Shown: one piece after another, positions 16,038 through 24,826 of the stretch
Layout of the letters: each line of letters starts with the position of its first letter
How positions within the stretch are numbered: the stretch's first letter is position 1
Source: Christensenella sp. UBA4247
GTDB taxonomy: Bacteria; Bacillota; Clostridia; Christensenellales; CAG-1252
Assembly (NCBI GenBank): GCA_002395405.1
Contig: DGWX01000040.1
Location: forward strand, 1 to 56,097
Reading direction: 5' to 3'
DNA: 56,097 nt
Program-made: the position numbers and the translations under genes
Notes under the pieces: generated by a model
The model's input: only the letters and a program-made list of their open reading frames with translations
Told to the model about the DNA's origin: nothing
Databases searched by the model: none

Positions 16038-17783
16038 GTGAATACTTATTCCGAAAATTACGAATATTGGTTAAAAAACGTTGCGGCGGAAGAAAAAGCC
16101 GAGCTTACCGCGATCGCGAAGGACGAAAAGGAGATCGCGGAGCGTTTTACTTTGCCCCTTGCCTTCGGAACGGCGGGTATGCGCGGAACGATCGGACTCG
16201 GGACCTTCCGAATGAATAAATACACCGTTGCCCGCGCGACGGCGGGACTGGCGGATTATATCTCCGAAGTGGGAGAAGAAGCGAAAGCGCGCGGCGTCAT
16301 CATTTCTTACGATACGCGCCGAATGAGCTTCGAATTCGCGCTCGAAGCGGCGCGCGTTCTCGCTGCGAAAAAGATAAACGCGTACCTGTTCGAAGACGTG
16401 CGCCCCGTTCCGATCTGCTCCTTCGCCGTCGGATATTTGCATACTTTCTCGGGTATTATGATTACGGCGAGCCACAATCCCAAAGAGTATAACGGCTATA
16501 AAGTGTACGGGGAAGACGGCGCGCAGCTCTCTCCCGAGGCCACTGCGAAGGTCGTTTCCTATATCGAAAAGAAGGATTACTTCGGGACTCCCAAGGTAAG
16601 CGTTCCCGAAGATCGCGCTCTCGTTTTGGGAAAAGACGGAATAAAGCTCGACGAGTATATTACCGTCGTAGGCAAAAGCGTGGACGAAGCGTATTTTTCG
16701 CGCATTGAAAAGCTTTCTCTCTCCCCCGAAGCGGTGGCGAAAGAAGGATCGAACCTGAAAATCGTATATACGCCGCTCCACGGAAGCGGATATAAGCCCG
16801 TAACCGAGATCTTAAAAAGAATGCACATTCCCTTTAACGTGGTTCCGGAACAGGCGCTTCCCGATTCGGAATTCCCGACGGTCAAGATGCCGAACCCCGA
16901 AATGCCGGACGCTTTGACCCTCGGCATTGCCCTTGCGGAAAAACTCGGAAGCGACGTCGTTATCGGAACGGATCCCGACGCGGACAGAATGGGCGTTGCG
17001 ATTCGAAGCGACAAGGGCGATTTCGTTCTTTTGACGGGCAATCAAACGGGCGTTTTGCTGATGGATTATATCCTTCGCCGCCATAAAGAAAACGGGACGC
17101 TTCCCAAAAACGCGGCGACGGTCAAAACCATCGTTACGACGTCGCTCGCCGCAAAAGTCGCCGCCTCTTACGGCGTGAAATGTTTCGATGTTTTGACGGG
17201 ATTCAAATTTATCGGCGAAAAAATCGACCTTTTCGAACGGACCGGGTGCAACACCTTTATGTTCGGCTATGAAGAAAGTTACGGCTACCTCGCCGGCACG
17301 CACGCGAAGGACAAAGACGCCGTCGTGTCCACGATGCTTTTCGCCGAAATGGTCTGCTATTATAAGAGCGTCGGCATCAGTCTGTACGCGCGGTTGCAGG
17401 AGATTTACGAGGCGCTCGGCTACTATGCGGAAAAAACCATCTCCGTTTATTTCAAGGGGCTTTCCGGAATGACGATCATGGCGGAAAAGACGAAAGCGCT
17501 TCGCGGGGTGGACATTTCTTCGATCGCAGGCTATCCCGTGCTTGCCGTTACCGATTTCCTTTCGGGCGAAAAGACGGATCGATCGGGCAAAAAAGAGAAA
17601 ATCGATTTTCCGAAGAGCGACGTTATGTATTATAGCCTCGAAGGGGGCGATTGGGTCGCGATCCGCCCGTCCGGAACGGAGCCGAAGCTGAAACTGTACG
17701 TATCCGCAAGCGGAAAGAGCCGAGAGGAAGCCGAGCAAAAAGCCGAAGCGCTTTTGAACGAAATGAAAGGGTACGTGGAGTGA
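16038..17783 (+). CDS. pgcA: Phosphoglucomutase/phosphomannomutase
   Basis: Alpha-D-phosphohexomutase interconverting glucose-1-phosphate and glucose-6-phosphate (or the mannose forms). The 581-residue length matches the PgcA-type enzymes of Firmicutes. Seen in order: the catalytic phosphoserine loop TASHNP (Ser145), the magnesium loop GTDPDADRMG (Asp312, Asp314, Asp316), the sugar-binding loop GYEESYGYLAG, and the phosphate-binding RPSGTEPKLK near the C terminus. Start is GTG at 16038 with GGGAGGA seven bases before. It supplies activated sugars for cell-surface polymers and probably links to the galE product downstream in the window. Confidence 0.95.
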   Translation: MNTYSENYEYWLKNVAAEEKAELTAIAKDEKEIAERFTLPLAFGTAGMRGTIGLGTFRMNKYTVARATAGLADYISEVGEEAKARGVIISYDTRRMSFEFALEAARVLAAKKINAYLFEDVRPVPICSFAVGYLHTFSGIMITASHNPKEYNGYKVYGEDGAQLSPEATAKVVSYIEKKDYFGTPKVSVPEDRALVLGKDGIKLDEYITVVGKSVDEAYFSRIEKLSLSPEAVAKEGSNLKIVYTPLHGSGYKPVTEILKRMHIPFNVVPEQALPDSEFPTVKMPNPEMPDALTLGIALAEKLGSDVVIGTDPDADRMGVAIRSDKGDFVLLTGNQTGVLLMDYILRRHKENGTLPKNAATVKTIVTTSLAAKVAASYGVKCFDVLTGFKFIGEKIDLFERTGCNTFMFGYEESYGYLAGTHAKDKDAVVSTMLFAEMVCYYKSVGISLYARLQEIYEALGYYAEKTISVYFKGLSGMTIMAEKTKALRGVDISSIAGYPVLAVTDFLSGEKTDRSGKKEKIDFPKSDVMYYSLEGGDWVAIRPSGTEPKLKLYVSASGKSREEAEQKAEALLNEMKGYVE

Positions 17784-18982
17784 AACCGCTTTACGACGCC
17801 GTAAGAAAATACGCCAAAGTGAAAGGGCGCTTTCATATGCCCTCTCACGGCGGGTTTCATCGCGCTCTCTTTCGGGCTGAAAGAGGGCGTCTTTACGCGT
17901 CTTCCGCTTTTGACGTGACCGAGCTGTCTTTTTCGGACAATCTTGCGTCCCCGGGCGGCGTGATCTTGCAGGCGGAAAAAGAGGCGGCAAGGTGTTACGG
18001 CGCCGAGCGTACGCTTTTTTTCGCGGGCGGGGCAACGGACGCCGTGGACGCCGCGCTTCTCGTCTTTCGCGACCAAAAGATCGCCTTTCTCGGCGATATG
18101 CATAAGAGTTTCCACGCCGCGGTCGAACTATACGGACTGCGCGTTTTATACGCTCCCTCTCTTTCTTCTCTCGAAAAGGAAGAATTCGGGTTGCTTTGCG
18201 TTACTTCGCCCGATTATTACGGGGTCGTTCGAGATCTTCCCGAAATCGCGGCGTTTTGCAAAAGGAAAAAAGCGGCGCTTCTTTGCGACGAAGCGCACGG
18301 CGCGCATTTCGCGTTTAGTCCGCTTCTGCCCGAAAGCGCCGTTCGATATGCCGATCTCGTCGTTCACGGAATGCATAAGACGCTTCCCGTTTATACGGGC
18401 GGCGCGCTTTTACACGTAAAAGAGGAATATTACGATCGGGCGGTCGCGGCGCGCGCGAAATGTATTTCCACGAGCCCTTCCTATCTCGTTATGTCGTCTA
18501 TGGACTTCGCGCGAGATCTTTTCGAGCGAAAGGGAAAAGGGTATTACGAAAGAATCAAAAAGAAGATCGAGAAGCTGAAAAAGAAATATCCCTCCGTATC
18601 TCTCCTTCCCGCAGACGATTTCACCAGACTGACGATCCTTGCGGAAAATAGAGGCATTGCCCTTTCTTCTTATATGGAAAGAAAGGGGATCTATGCCGAA
18701 GCCGCGAGCGCAAACAGGGTAACTTTGATCGTAACGCCGTTTAATCGGCGCTATCTGGATCGCGCGTTTCGATTGGCGTCTTCCTTTCGCGGGGAAAACC
18801 CGAAAAATGCGGATTTGTCCGAACTCATCGGGAAAATAAGCGCAAACGACGTGGGCGTGTATCCGCCGGGCGTTCCGGTGGTCAGGGCGGGAGAAGTGAT
18901 CTCGGAGAGCGCCGCCCGCATACTCGAAGCGAATTTAGATAGACTTTTCGGCACTGTGGGTGGTAAAATAAAAACGAAATGA
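17780..18982 (+). CDS. PLP-dependent Orn/Lys/Arg decarboxylase-family protein
   Basis: Fold-type I PLP enzyme of 400 residues related to Orn/Lys/Arg decarboxylases and Bacillus YaaO. The N terminus (KPLYDAVRKYAKVKGRFHMP then SHGG) is family-typical; the cofactor-binding CDEAHGAH and the Schiff-base lysine (Lys200, in VHGMHKTLP) are present. I place the start at the GTG overlapping the preceding stop, since the upstream frame extension lies inside pgcA. The stop overlaps holB (ATGA). In B. subtilis yaaO is near holB too, so the linkage is conserved, but its substrate is not established. Confidence 0.85.
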   Translation: MKPLYDAVRKYAKVKGRFHMPSHGGFHRALFRAERGRLYASSAFDVTELSFSDNLASPGGVILQAEKEAARCYGAERTLFFAGGATDAVDAALLVFRDQKIAFLGDMHKSFHAAVELYGLRVLYAPSLSSLEKEEFGLLCVTSPDYYGVVRDLPEIAAFCKRKKAALLCDEAHGAHFAFSPLLPESAVRYADLVVHGMHKTLPVYTGGALLHVKEEYYDRAVAARAKCISTSPSYLVMSSMDFARDLFERKGKGYYERIKKKIEKLKKKYPSVSLLPADDFTRLTILAENRGIALSSYMERKGIYAEAASANRVTLIVTPFNRRYLDRAFRLASSFRGENPKNADLSELIGKISANDVGVYPPGVPVVRAGEVISESAARILEANLDRLFGTVGGKIKTK

Positions 18983-19956
18983 AGGAAAAATTGCGTTACG
19001 AAACGGAAGTTCGGGCGTCGTCCGCCTTTCGCTCCATAGAATCGGATATCCGTCGCGGAGAGTTTTCGCACGCGTATTTTATTCTTTCGGAAGATAAAGA
19101 CGCGATCGATACTTTATTTTCTTTGATCGCTATGCGAGCGTATTGCGATACGGCTTGCGGAGAATGCAAGGAATGCAGGAAGATCCTGCTCCGTTCCAAA
19201 CCGGACGTAAAGTATCTTGCCGAAGGGACGGAGAATTTCTCGGTAAAAGAAATGAGCGACGTGATCGAAGACGCGGGCTTGACCTCTTTCGAAGGGGGCA
19301 AAAAGCTATATTTTTTCAAAAATTTCGAATGCGTGTCCGAGGCGTCGCAAAATAAATTCTTAAAAACGCTCGAAGAGCCTTTTCCCGGCGTTCATTTTAT
19401 TATGAGCGCTTCTTCCTCCGCGACCGTTCTTCCCACCGTTCTTTCACGTGTAAAACAGGTCGTTTTGTCTGCGTTTTCCGAAGAAAGCGTTAAAAACGGG
19501 CTGCTTGCGGACGGGGTGGAACCATCGAGAGCGGAGCGCGGCGCAAGATTGTCGCAAGGAAGTTTTACGCGGGCGCGCGCCTTTGCGTCCGACGAAGATT
19601 TCGCGCGGCACGCGAGCGAAGCGGTCGAGCTGCTGCTCGGGCTGAAAAGCAGCGCGGACGTGCATACTTACTTAAAATCCCCTCTCTTTTCCAAGGAGAG
19701 ATTTTTAGAAACGATCGGAATGATCGAGCTTATTCTGACGGACGTCGTTCGATCACATCTTTCTCTCCCGATCTCCCTCGTTGAGCGGAAGCAGGACGTG
19801 GAGGCGATCGCGGATATGTACTCCGCGACGGCGGCGGGCGAGGCGCTGGACCTTTGCCTGAAATGCCGCGCAAGGTTGAAAGCGAATTGCGTGGGGGCAA
19901 ACGTAGCGGATTACTTAATGCTGAAACTTGTGGAGGTAAAATACAAATGCCGATGA
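18979..19956 (+). CDS. holB: DNA polymerase III delta' subunit
   Basis: Clamp-loader subunit of the replisome, 325 residues. It shows the AAA+ fold with a four-cysteine zinc site (Cys56, Cys60, Cys63, Cys66) and conserved stretches FFKNFECVSEASQNKFLKTL followed by EEPFPGVHFIM, and a degenerate SRVK in place of the SRC motif. As expected for delta', no Walker A P-loop is present (the position reads FILSEDKDAID), so it does not hydrolyse ATP. It overlaps the preceding gene by four bases. The stop of holB lies ten bases into the ricT coding region, so the two are read together. Confidence 0.9.
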   Translation: MKEKLRYETEVRASSAFRSIESDIRRGEFSHAYFILSEDKDAIDTLFSLIAMRAYCDTACGECKECRKILLRSKPDVKYLAEGTENFSVKEMSDVIEDAGLTSFEGGKKLYFFKNFECVSEASQNKFLKTLEEPFPGVHFIMSASSSATVLPTVLSRVKQVVLSAFSEESVKNGLLADGVEPSRAERGARLSQGSFTRARAFASDEDFARHASEAVELLLGLKSSADVHTYLKSPLFSKERFLETIGMIELILTDVVRSHLSLPISLVERKQDVEAIADMYSATAAGEALDLCLKCRARLKANCVGANVADYLMLKLVEVKYKCR

Positions 19957-20807
19957 TCGTTGGCGTAAAATTCGATAATAATTGCAAAACCTATTCTTTC
20001 GATCCCGGAAGCGACGTTTTTGCCGTGGGCGACGTCGTCGTCGTGGATACCGCGAAAGGGCAGGAAATGGGGCAGATCGTTCGCGCGAACGAGGAAGTTT
20101 CGGAAGAAAACTGCCCGAAAGAGTTGAAAAAAGTTTTGCGGAAAGCGACGTATCGCGATTTCGAGCTTGCGAAAAAAGCGAAGGAATCCGAACCGCGCGC
20201 CTTGGAAACCGCGCGCGATAAAGCGATCGCGCTCGGCTTAAAGCTCAAATTCATCTCCGCCGAAGTGTCTTTCGATTGCAAAAAGGTCGTTTTGTACTTT
20301 ACGGCGGAAGAAAGAGTGGATTTCCGCGATCTCGTAAAGGAACTCGCAAGCGCGCTTCGCGCCCGCATCGAGCTCAGACAGCTTTACGAAAGAGACGACG
20401 TTAAGCTGCGCGGCGCGCTCGGAATGTGCGGCAGGGAATGCTGTTGCCGCGCGTATTTGAAGGACTTCGAAAAGGTTACGGTCAAAATGGCGAAGGTGCA
20501 GGGGCTTTCTTTGAACCCCACCAAGATCAGCGGGATCTGCGGCAAGCTGATGTGTTGCTTGAAGTACGAAAACGATTACTATTCCGAAGTTTATAAATTG
20601 ATGCCCAAAGTCAATTCCAAGGTCATGACGCCGGACGGACCCGCCGTCGTGGAATCGAACGATATGCTGAAAAAGATCGTAACGTGTAAGGTTTTTGTGG
20701 ACGATACGTATGTGATCAAAAAGTTCCCCGTGGAGGAGATCCGCCAAAATAAAGCGCAGCAGGGCGGAAAGGGCAAAGAAGAAGAGGCGGACGATACGGA
20801 CGAATAA
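19947..20807 (+). CDS. ricT: PSP1-domain protein RicT (YaaT)
   Basis: Cytosolic protein of 286 residues with the PSP1 C-terminal domain. In B. subtilis the homologue YaaT/RicT works with RicA and RicF in a complex that affects RNase Y-dependent mRNA processing, competence and sporulation, and carries Fe-S clusters. The cysteines are here: GMCGRECCCR (Cys161, Cys165-167) and ICGKLMCC (Cys198, Cys203, Cys204). ATG at 19947 has TGGAGGT nine bases before and overlaps the end of holB. The acidic tail ends EEADDTDE. The holB-yaaT order matches B. subtilis. Confidence 0.93.
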   Translation: MPMIVGVKFDNNCKTYSFDPGSDVFAVGDVVVVDTAKGQEMGQIVRANEEVSEENCPKELKKVLRKATYRDFELAKKAKESEPRALETARDKAIALGLKLKFISAEVSFDCKKVVLYFTAEERVDFRDLVKELASALRARIELRQLYERDDVKLRGALGMCGRECCCRAYLKDFEKVTVKMAKVQGLSLNPTKISGICGKLMCCLKYENDYYSEVYKLMPKVNSKVMTPDGPAVVESNDMLKKIVTCKVFVDDTYVIKKFPVEEIRQNKAQQGGKGKEEEADDTDE

Positions 20808-20831
20808 GCGCCGCGGATGGATCGAAAACGC

Positions 20832-20866
20832 AAAAAAAAAGGAGAGGCAAGCTCTCCTTTTTTTTT
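20832..20866. terminator. Bidirectional terminator between ricT and uxaA
   Basis: Symmetric hairpin: A-run, GGAGAG, 5-base loop, CTCTCC, T-run. It serves both the plus-strand holB-ricT operon and the minus-strand uxaB-uxaA operon. Confidence 0.9.
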
Positions 20867-20873
20867 AGATAGA

Positions 20874-22313
20874 TTACAGCGTAACGCCCGTTTTCATTAA
20901 AGCGATCTGTTTGTCGCCTCGCTTTTCTCCGCTCGTCAGCGCGCCTTCCACGGTGTCGAGCAGAAGGTCGTACAGAGCGAAAGCCGCCTCGTCCATACTG
21001 CGACCGTCCAAGGTGTCGCCGGCGTTGAAATCGATCCAACCGCTCTTTTTTAGGGCGAGAGGGGTATTGGAAGAGATTTTGAGGGTCGGAACGACGGAAC
21101 CGAGCGGCGTTCCCCGCCCCGTGGAGAACATAATGGCGTTCGCGCCCGCCGCGGCGAGGGTGGTGCAGGCGATAATGTCGTTGCCCGGGCTTTCGATAAC
21201 GCTGAGCCCCGACTCGGTCGCGCGTTCGAGCTCGGAAAGAACGGCTTTGACTTCGCCTTTTCCCGATTTTTGAACGCAGCCGAGCGATTTTTCTTCCAGC
21301 GTCGTAATGCCGCCTTTTTTATTGCCCGGCGAGGGATTCTCATACACGTTTACGCCGTGCGATCCGTAAAACTCTTTCCATTTGTTTACGAGAGCGGCGA
21401 TATCCGAAAAAACTTTCTCGTCCTTCGCGCGCTGCATCAAGGTGATTTCCGCGCCGAATACTTCGGGCGTTTCCGCGAGAACGACTTTCGCGCCCGCGCT
21501 TTCGAGAAGGTCGGCGACTCTTCCGATAAGATAGTTCGCCGTAATGCCCGAGAACCCGTCGCTTCCGCCGCATTTTACGCCGAACGTAAGGGAAGAAAGC
21601 GGGGTTTTCGTCCGTTTGTCTTTCGAGGCGACCGCATAGAGCTCTTCGAGCAGTTTCAGCCCTTCCTCTTCTTCGTCCGGAACGTCCTGCGCGACAAGGA
21701 AACGAACGCGCTTTCCGTCCGGAACGAGGGTGCGGAGATCTTCCATTCGGTTCTCTTCGCAGCCGAGCCCGAGGAACAGGGCGCCGCCGCAGTTTCCGTT
21801 CTTCGCGAGATTCACGAGCATCGTGCGGGTGCGGGTAAGATCGTCGCCGAGTTCGGAGCAACCCACTCGATGGGTCAGAACGACGACGTCGTCCACCTTC
21901 ATATCCGTTGCGTGTTTTTCCTTAAAGGCGCGCGCGATATTCTCCGCGCTGTTTGCGATACAGCCTACCGTCGGAACGATATAAAGCTCGTTTCTCGCGC
22001 CGGCAACGCCGTTCCCTCTGTCATACGCCATAACGGAGTCTCTTTCGGGGCGCGCGGGAAGGGGCGGAAGGATCTTTTCGTAGGTATAGCTGAGAGCGTC
22101 CGCAGTCAGGGCGCTTTGGAGATTGTGGGTATGTACGAAATCTCCCTTTTTAATATCTTGCGTGGCAACGCCGATCGGGTAACCGTACTTAACGACTTTT
22201 TCTCCCTTTTTGATGTCGCGGAGGGCGATCTTATGCCCCATCGGGATCTCTCCGAGCGGCTTTTTCAAAACGCCTACGTTGTCTTTTTCGTTTAAGATAA
22301 TGAGATCGCTCAT
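20874..22313 (-). CDS. uxaA: Altronate dehydratase
   Basis: Converts D-altronate to 2-keto-3-deoxy-gluconate in galacturonate breakdown (hexuronate isomerase pathway). The 479-residue protein is a full single-chain UxaA: an N-terminal SAF domain (about 1-95, with GHKIALRDIKKGEKVVKYG), then the dehydratase domain with GCIANSAENIA, VGCSELG, LFLGLGCEENR, VKCGGSDGFSG and a C-terminal GRGTPLGSVVPTLKIS. Several Cys and His residues form its iron/manganese site. The ATG overlaps the uxaB stop. The enzyme's product would go to KDG kinase and aldolase, which are not in this window. Confidence 0.94.
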   Translation of the reverse strand: MSDLIILNEKDNVGVLKKPLGEIPMGHKIALRDIKKGEKVVKYGYPIGVATQDIKKGDFVHTHNLQSALTADALSYTYEKILPPLPARPERDSVMAYDRGNGVAGARNELYIVPTVGCIANSAENIARAFKEKHATDMKVDDVVVLTHRVGCSELGDDLTRTRTMLVNLAKNGNCGGALFLGLGCEENRMEDLRTLVPDGKRVRFLVAQDVPDEEEEGLKLLEELYAVASKDKRTKTPLSSLTFGVKCGGSDGFSGITANYLIGRVADLLESAGAKVVLAETPEVFGAEITLMQRAKDEKVFSDIAALVNKWKEFYGSHGVNVYENPSPGNKKGGITTLEEKSLGCVQKSGKGEVKAVLSELERATESGLSVIESPGNDIIACTTLAAAGANAIMFSTGRGTPLGSVVPTLKISSNTPLALKKSGWIDFNAGDTLDGRSMDEAAFALYDLLLDTVEGALTSGEKRGDKQIALMKTGVTL

Positions 22314-23653
22314 AAGGTTTTCAAAGTTTCGCGAATCTTACCGTTTTTGATCGCTTTGACGTAATCGACGGAAGAAGTAAACGCGCCTTCCGTTTCTTCG
22401 AGGTCCTGACCCCAGAAGGAAGAATTACGGATAAAGGCTTCGTATTTTTCTTCGGTGGGAAGTTTTTCGGCGAAGAACGCTTTGACGGAATCTCCGTCGT
22501 TGATCGCGAAAGAGGGATCGTCATACAGGCAGAAGAGAGCGGCGAGGGCAAACAGCATATGCTTGCGGTTTGCTTTGTCGGCTGCGAGGAAGGAGGGCAA
22601 AAGTCTCGTTTTCCATTTCGAAACGCTGTTTAAGATAATAGAGGTAAACAGGTGATCGATGTAGGGGTTGGAGAAACGCTCCAAAACGTCGTTTTTGAAT
22701 TTGAGAAGCGCGGTTTTGTCCATTTGGATCGTGGGGATGATCTCCTTATCCGCAAGGTCGTTTGCATATCGGAAGAGATCCTTGTCGTTTACGGCGTCGC
22801 GAACGATCTCCACGCCCGACAAAAGGGAGATGGGCGCGAGAGCGGTGTGAAGCCCGTTCAGGATCTTGACCTTTCTTTCGCGATAGGGCTTAACGTCTGC
22901 GGTAAAGATAACGCGCGGATCTTTAAGGAAGGGGAGTTTCTCCGCGAGCGCTTTGTCTCCTTCGATCACGAGGGACAGGAAAGCTTCGCCCACGGTAAGA
23001 AGGGGATCTTCTTCGCCGATCTTCGCGAAATGCTCCGCCGCGTTCGCTCTCGGGAATCCCGGAACGATCTTATCCACGAGGGTATTATAAGTCGGAATGC
23101 TTTCCACGAAGCTCTCGAAATCGGCGCCGAGGTTCCACATTTTCGCGTATTGCAAAACGTACGATTTTAAGGTTTCGCCGTTCTTTTCGATGAGCTCCAA
23201 GGGCAGGAGTTCCACCTTTCCTTTTTCGCCGTAAGCCTTAAAGCGGGCGTAAAGGATCTTGGTGATCTTTGCGGGGAAAGTTCCGAGATCGCCGTCGAAA
23301 CGATCCGCCGCGTTGAACGCGATCCCCGCTTCGGTCGTGTTGCTGATGATAACTTTCAGTTCGGGATCGAGATAGGCTTTTTCGTAGCGGTCGAATTCAC
23401 GATAGGGGTTTACGCAATCTTTTACGACGGTTACGAGGGTATAATCGTTTACCGCTTTCCCGTCCACCTTGCCGCAAACGCAGGTATGATACACGCAGTT
23501 TCTCTTGCGGAAATTCTCCCAATAGGGATTGTCGATCGGGGTTACGAGAACGACCGTCTCGCCGTCTCCCGACGCGTTTTGCCTGAGCTGGATCAAATAA
23601 TCGATAAAACTGCGAATGAAATTTCCTTCTCCGAATTGTAAAACGGTTGCCAT
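22310..23653 (-). CDS. uxaB: Tagaturonate reductase (mannitol dehydrogenase family)
   Basis: Reduces D-tagaturonate to D-altronate with NADH, the step before UxaA. The 447-residue length and the start VLQFGEGNFIRSFIDYLI (the family's FGxGNFxRxF nucleotide-binding opening), the 'NTTEAGIAF' active-site region, 'KILNGLHTALAP' and the 'YANDLAD' segment identify a polyol/hexuronate dehydrogenase of the UxaB branch. It is first in the two-gene operon and overlaps uxaA by four bases. No uxaC is adjacent, so the isomerase must lie elsewhere. The AAGGAG lies 13 bases upstream, slightly far. Confidence 0.9.
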   Translation of the reverse strand: MATVLQFGEGNFIRSFIDYLIQLRQNASGDGETVVLVTPIDNPYWENFRKRNCVYHTCVCGKVDGKAVNDYTLVTVVKDCVNPYREFDRYEKAYLDPELKVIISNTTEAGIAFNAADRFDGDLGTFPAKITKILYARFKAYGEKGKVELLPLELIEKNGETLKSYVLQYAKMWNLGADFESFVESIPTYNTLVDKIVPGFPRANAAEHFAKIGEEDPLLTVGEAFLSLVIEGDKALAEKLPFLKDPRVIFTADVKPYRERKVKILNGLHTALAPISLLSGVEIVRDAVNDKDLFRYANDLADKEIIPTIQMDKTALLKFKNDVLERFSNPYIDHLFTSIILNSVSKWKTRLLPSFLAADKANRKHMLFALAALFCLYDDPSFAINDGDSVKAFFAEKLPTEEKYEAFIRNSSFWGQDLEETEGAFTSSVDYVKAIKNGKIRETLKTL

Positions 23654-23674
23654 AAAATAAAACGATCTCCTTAT

Positions 23675-23722
23675 AGTAGTTTTATTACAAGCATTATACT
23701 ACTTTCCCTTATCTTTTTACAA
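23675..23722 (-). promoter_or_regulatory. uxaB-uxaA promoter with an overlapping palindromic operator
   Basis: Minus-strand TTGTAA (23722-23717), 18-base spacer, TATAAT (23698-23693). A 29-bp interrupted palindrome (23675-23703, arms AGTAGTTTTAT and AGTAGTATAAT read on opposite strands, 9 of 11 matching) covers the -10 box and start site, as expected of a repressor operator. The regulator is not in the window. Confidence 0.6.
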
Positions 23723-23867
23723 GTGAAATATAAGCAAAGAAAAACTCTTGCGCCGCCCCCGCGCGCTTTTTCGACAAGGAAATAAAAACGGATCGCGGCG
23801 AAAAAGAAATGTTATATATCGTTCAAAGTTTATAAAAAATCGTCAAATCGAGATAACGCGCTATTTC

Positions 23868-23897
23868 TTGACCGAAAAGGCACATTTTTTGTACCAT
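23868..23897 (+). promoter_or_regulatory. radC promoter giving a leaderless transcript
   Basis: TTGACC (23868-23873), 18-base spacer, TACCAT (23892-23897). Only six bases lie between the -10 box and the radC ATG, and no Shine-Dalgarno is present, so transcription should begin at the A of the start codon. Confidence 0.55.
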
Positions 23898-23903
23898 TTT
23901 TCT

Positions 23904-24641
23904 ATGGAATATTTACACGAAGGACATAGGGAGCGGCTTCGAAACAAGCTTCGTCGGTTTGGGCTTTCCGGGCTTGAAGACCACGAAAAGCTCGAATATC
24001 TTTTGTTCCCCTTCGTCCCTCGCCGCGATACGAATCCGATCGCGCACGAACTCATCGATACTTTCGGTTCTTTCAAAAGAGTTCTGGACGCGGACGTGGA
24101 AGATCTGATCCGCGTAAAAGGGATCAGCGAAAACGCCGCTTTGTTCTTACACCTTCTTCCGCAGATCTTAACGGCGTATGAAACGAGCGAAGGCAAAAGA
24201 AAATTCGCCAGTTCGCAGGACGTGGTCGCGTATTGTCAAGGGAAGATCGGTAGGGAAGAAACCGAGCATCTTTTGATCCTTTTCCTGTCCGAATGCGGAA
24301 CGCTGATCAAGGAATTTAACTATACTTCGGAAAAGACGAACGCGATTTATTTCGATCGTCTCAAAATCGCGCAAAAGGCTTTGCAGTGTCACGCGGATAC
24401 CGTCGTTCTCGCGCATAATCACCCGAGCGGATTCGTGGCGCCGAGTCAGGAAGACGTCGCGTACACGAATCAAGTCGTCCGCGCGCTCGGAGCGGTAAAT
24501 ATTCATTTGTGGAATCATTATATCGTAACGGCGCGCGACGTGTACGATATGGGTTCGGAGAATAAGATCGAGCCTTGCGAATTCGAAGAGTCGATCGGAA
24601 AGCGAAGATTGAAAAAATCCGTTGCCGATCCCGAATCCTAA
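23904..24641 (+). CDS. radC: RadC family protein (JAB/MPN domain)
   Basis: The 245-residue protein has the RadC layout: an N-terminal helix-hairpin-helix region (GHRERLRNKL... ELIDTFGSFKRVL... LIRVKGISENAALFL) and a C-terminal JAB1/MPN metalloprotease-like domain with the JAMM ligands His171, His173 (HNHPSG) and Asp184. The biochemical role of RadC is not established despite its name. I start at the ATG at 23904, since upstream in-frame sequence lies in the promoter region. The start has no ribosome binding site. A short terminator follows. Confidence 0.93.
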   Translation: MEYLHEGHRERLRNKLRRFGLSGLEDHEKLEYLLFPFVPRRDTNPIAHELIDTFGSFKRVLDADVEDLIRVKGISENAALFLHLLPQILTAYETSEGKRKFASSQDVVAYCQGKIGREETEHLLILFLSECGTLIKEFNYTSEKTNAIYFDRLKIAQKALQCHADTVVLAHNHPSGFVAPSQEDVAYTNQVVRALGAVNIHLWNHYIVTARDVYDMGSENKIEPCEFEESIGKRRLKKSVADPES

Positions 24642-24671
24642 GCAAAGAACGATTTATTATGAAAGATCAAG

Positions 24672-24694
24672 AGCGCTTTTCCGCGCTTTTTTTT
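24672..24694 (+). terminator. Terminator after radC
   Basis: Short hairpin AGCGC, 6-base loop, GCGCT followed by eight T. Confidence 0.7.
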
Positions 24695-24731
24695 ATGCGG
24701 AGCGAGAAACTTTCCCCTCATAAACTTATAC

Positions 24732-24761
24732 TTGATTCGATCTCCCGCTATACTGTATAAT
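24732..24761 (+). promoter_or_regulatory. galE promoter
   Basis: TTGATT (24732-24737), 18-base spacer, perfect TATAAT (24756-24761), leaving a leader of about 60 bases with a GGTCAAAGGAG-type ribosome binding site. Confidence 0.65.
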
Positions 24762-24826
24762 GAAAGCGCCGTAAAGGCAAGACCCGAAAAGAGGAAAGAG
24801 CGTTTCGTCGGGTCAAAGGAGCATAT

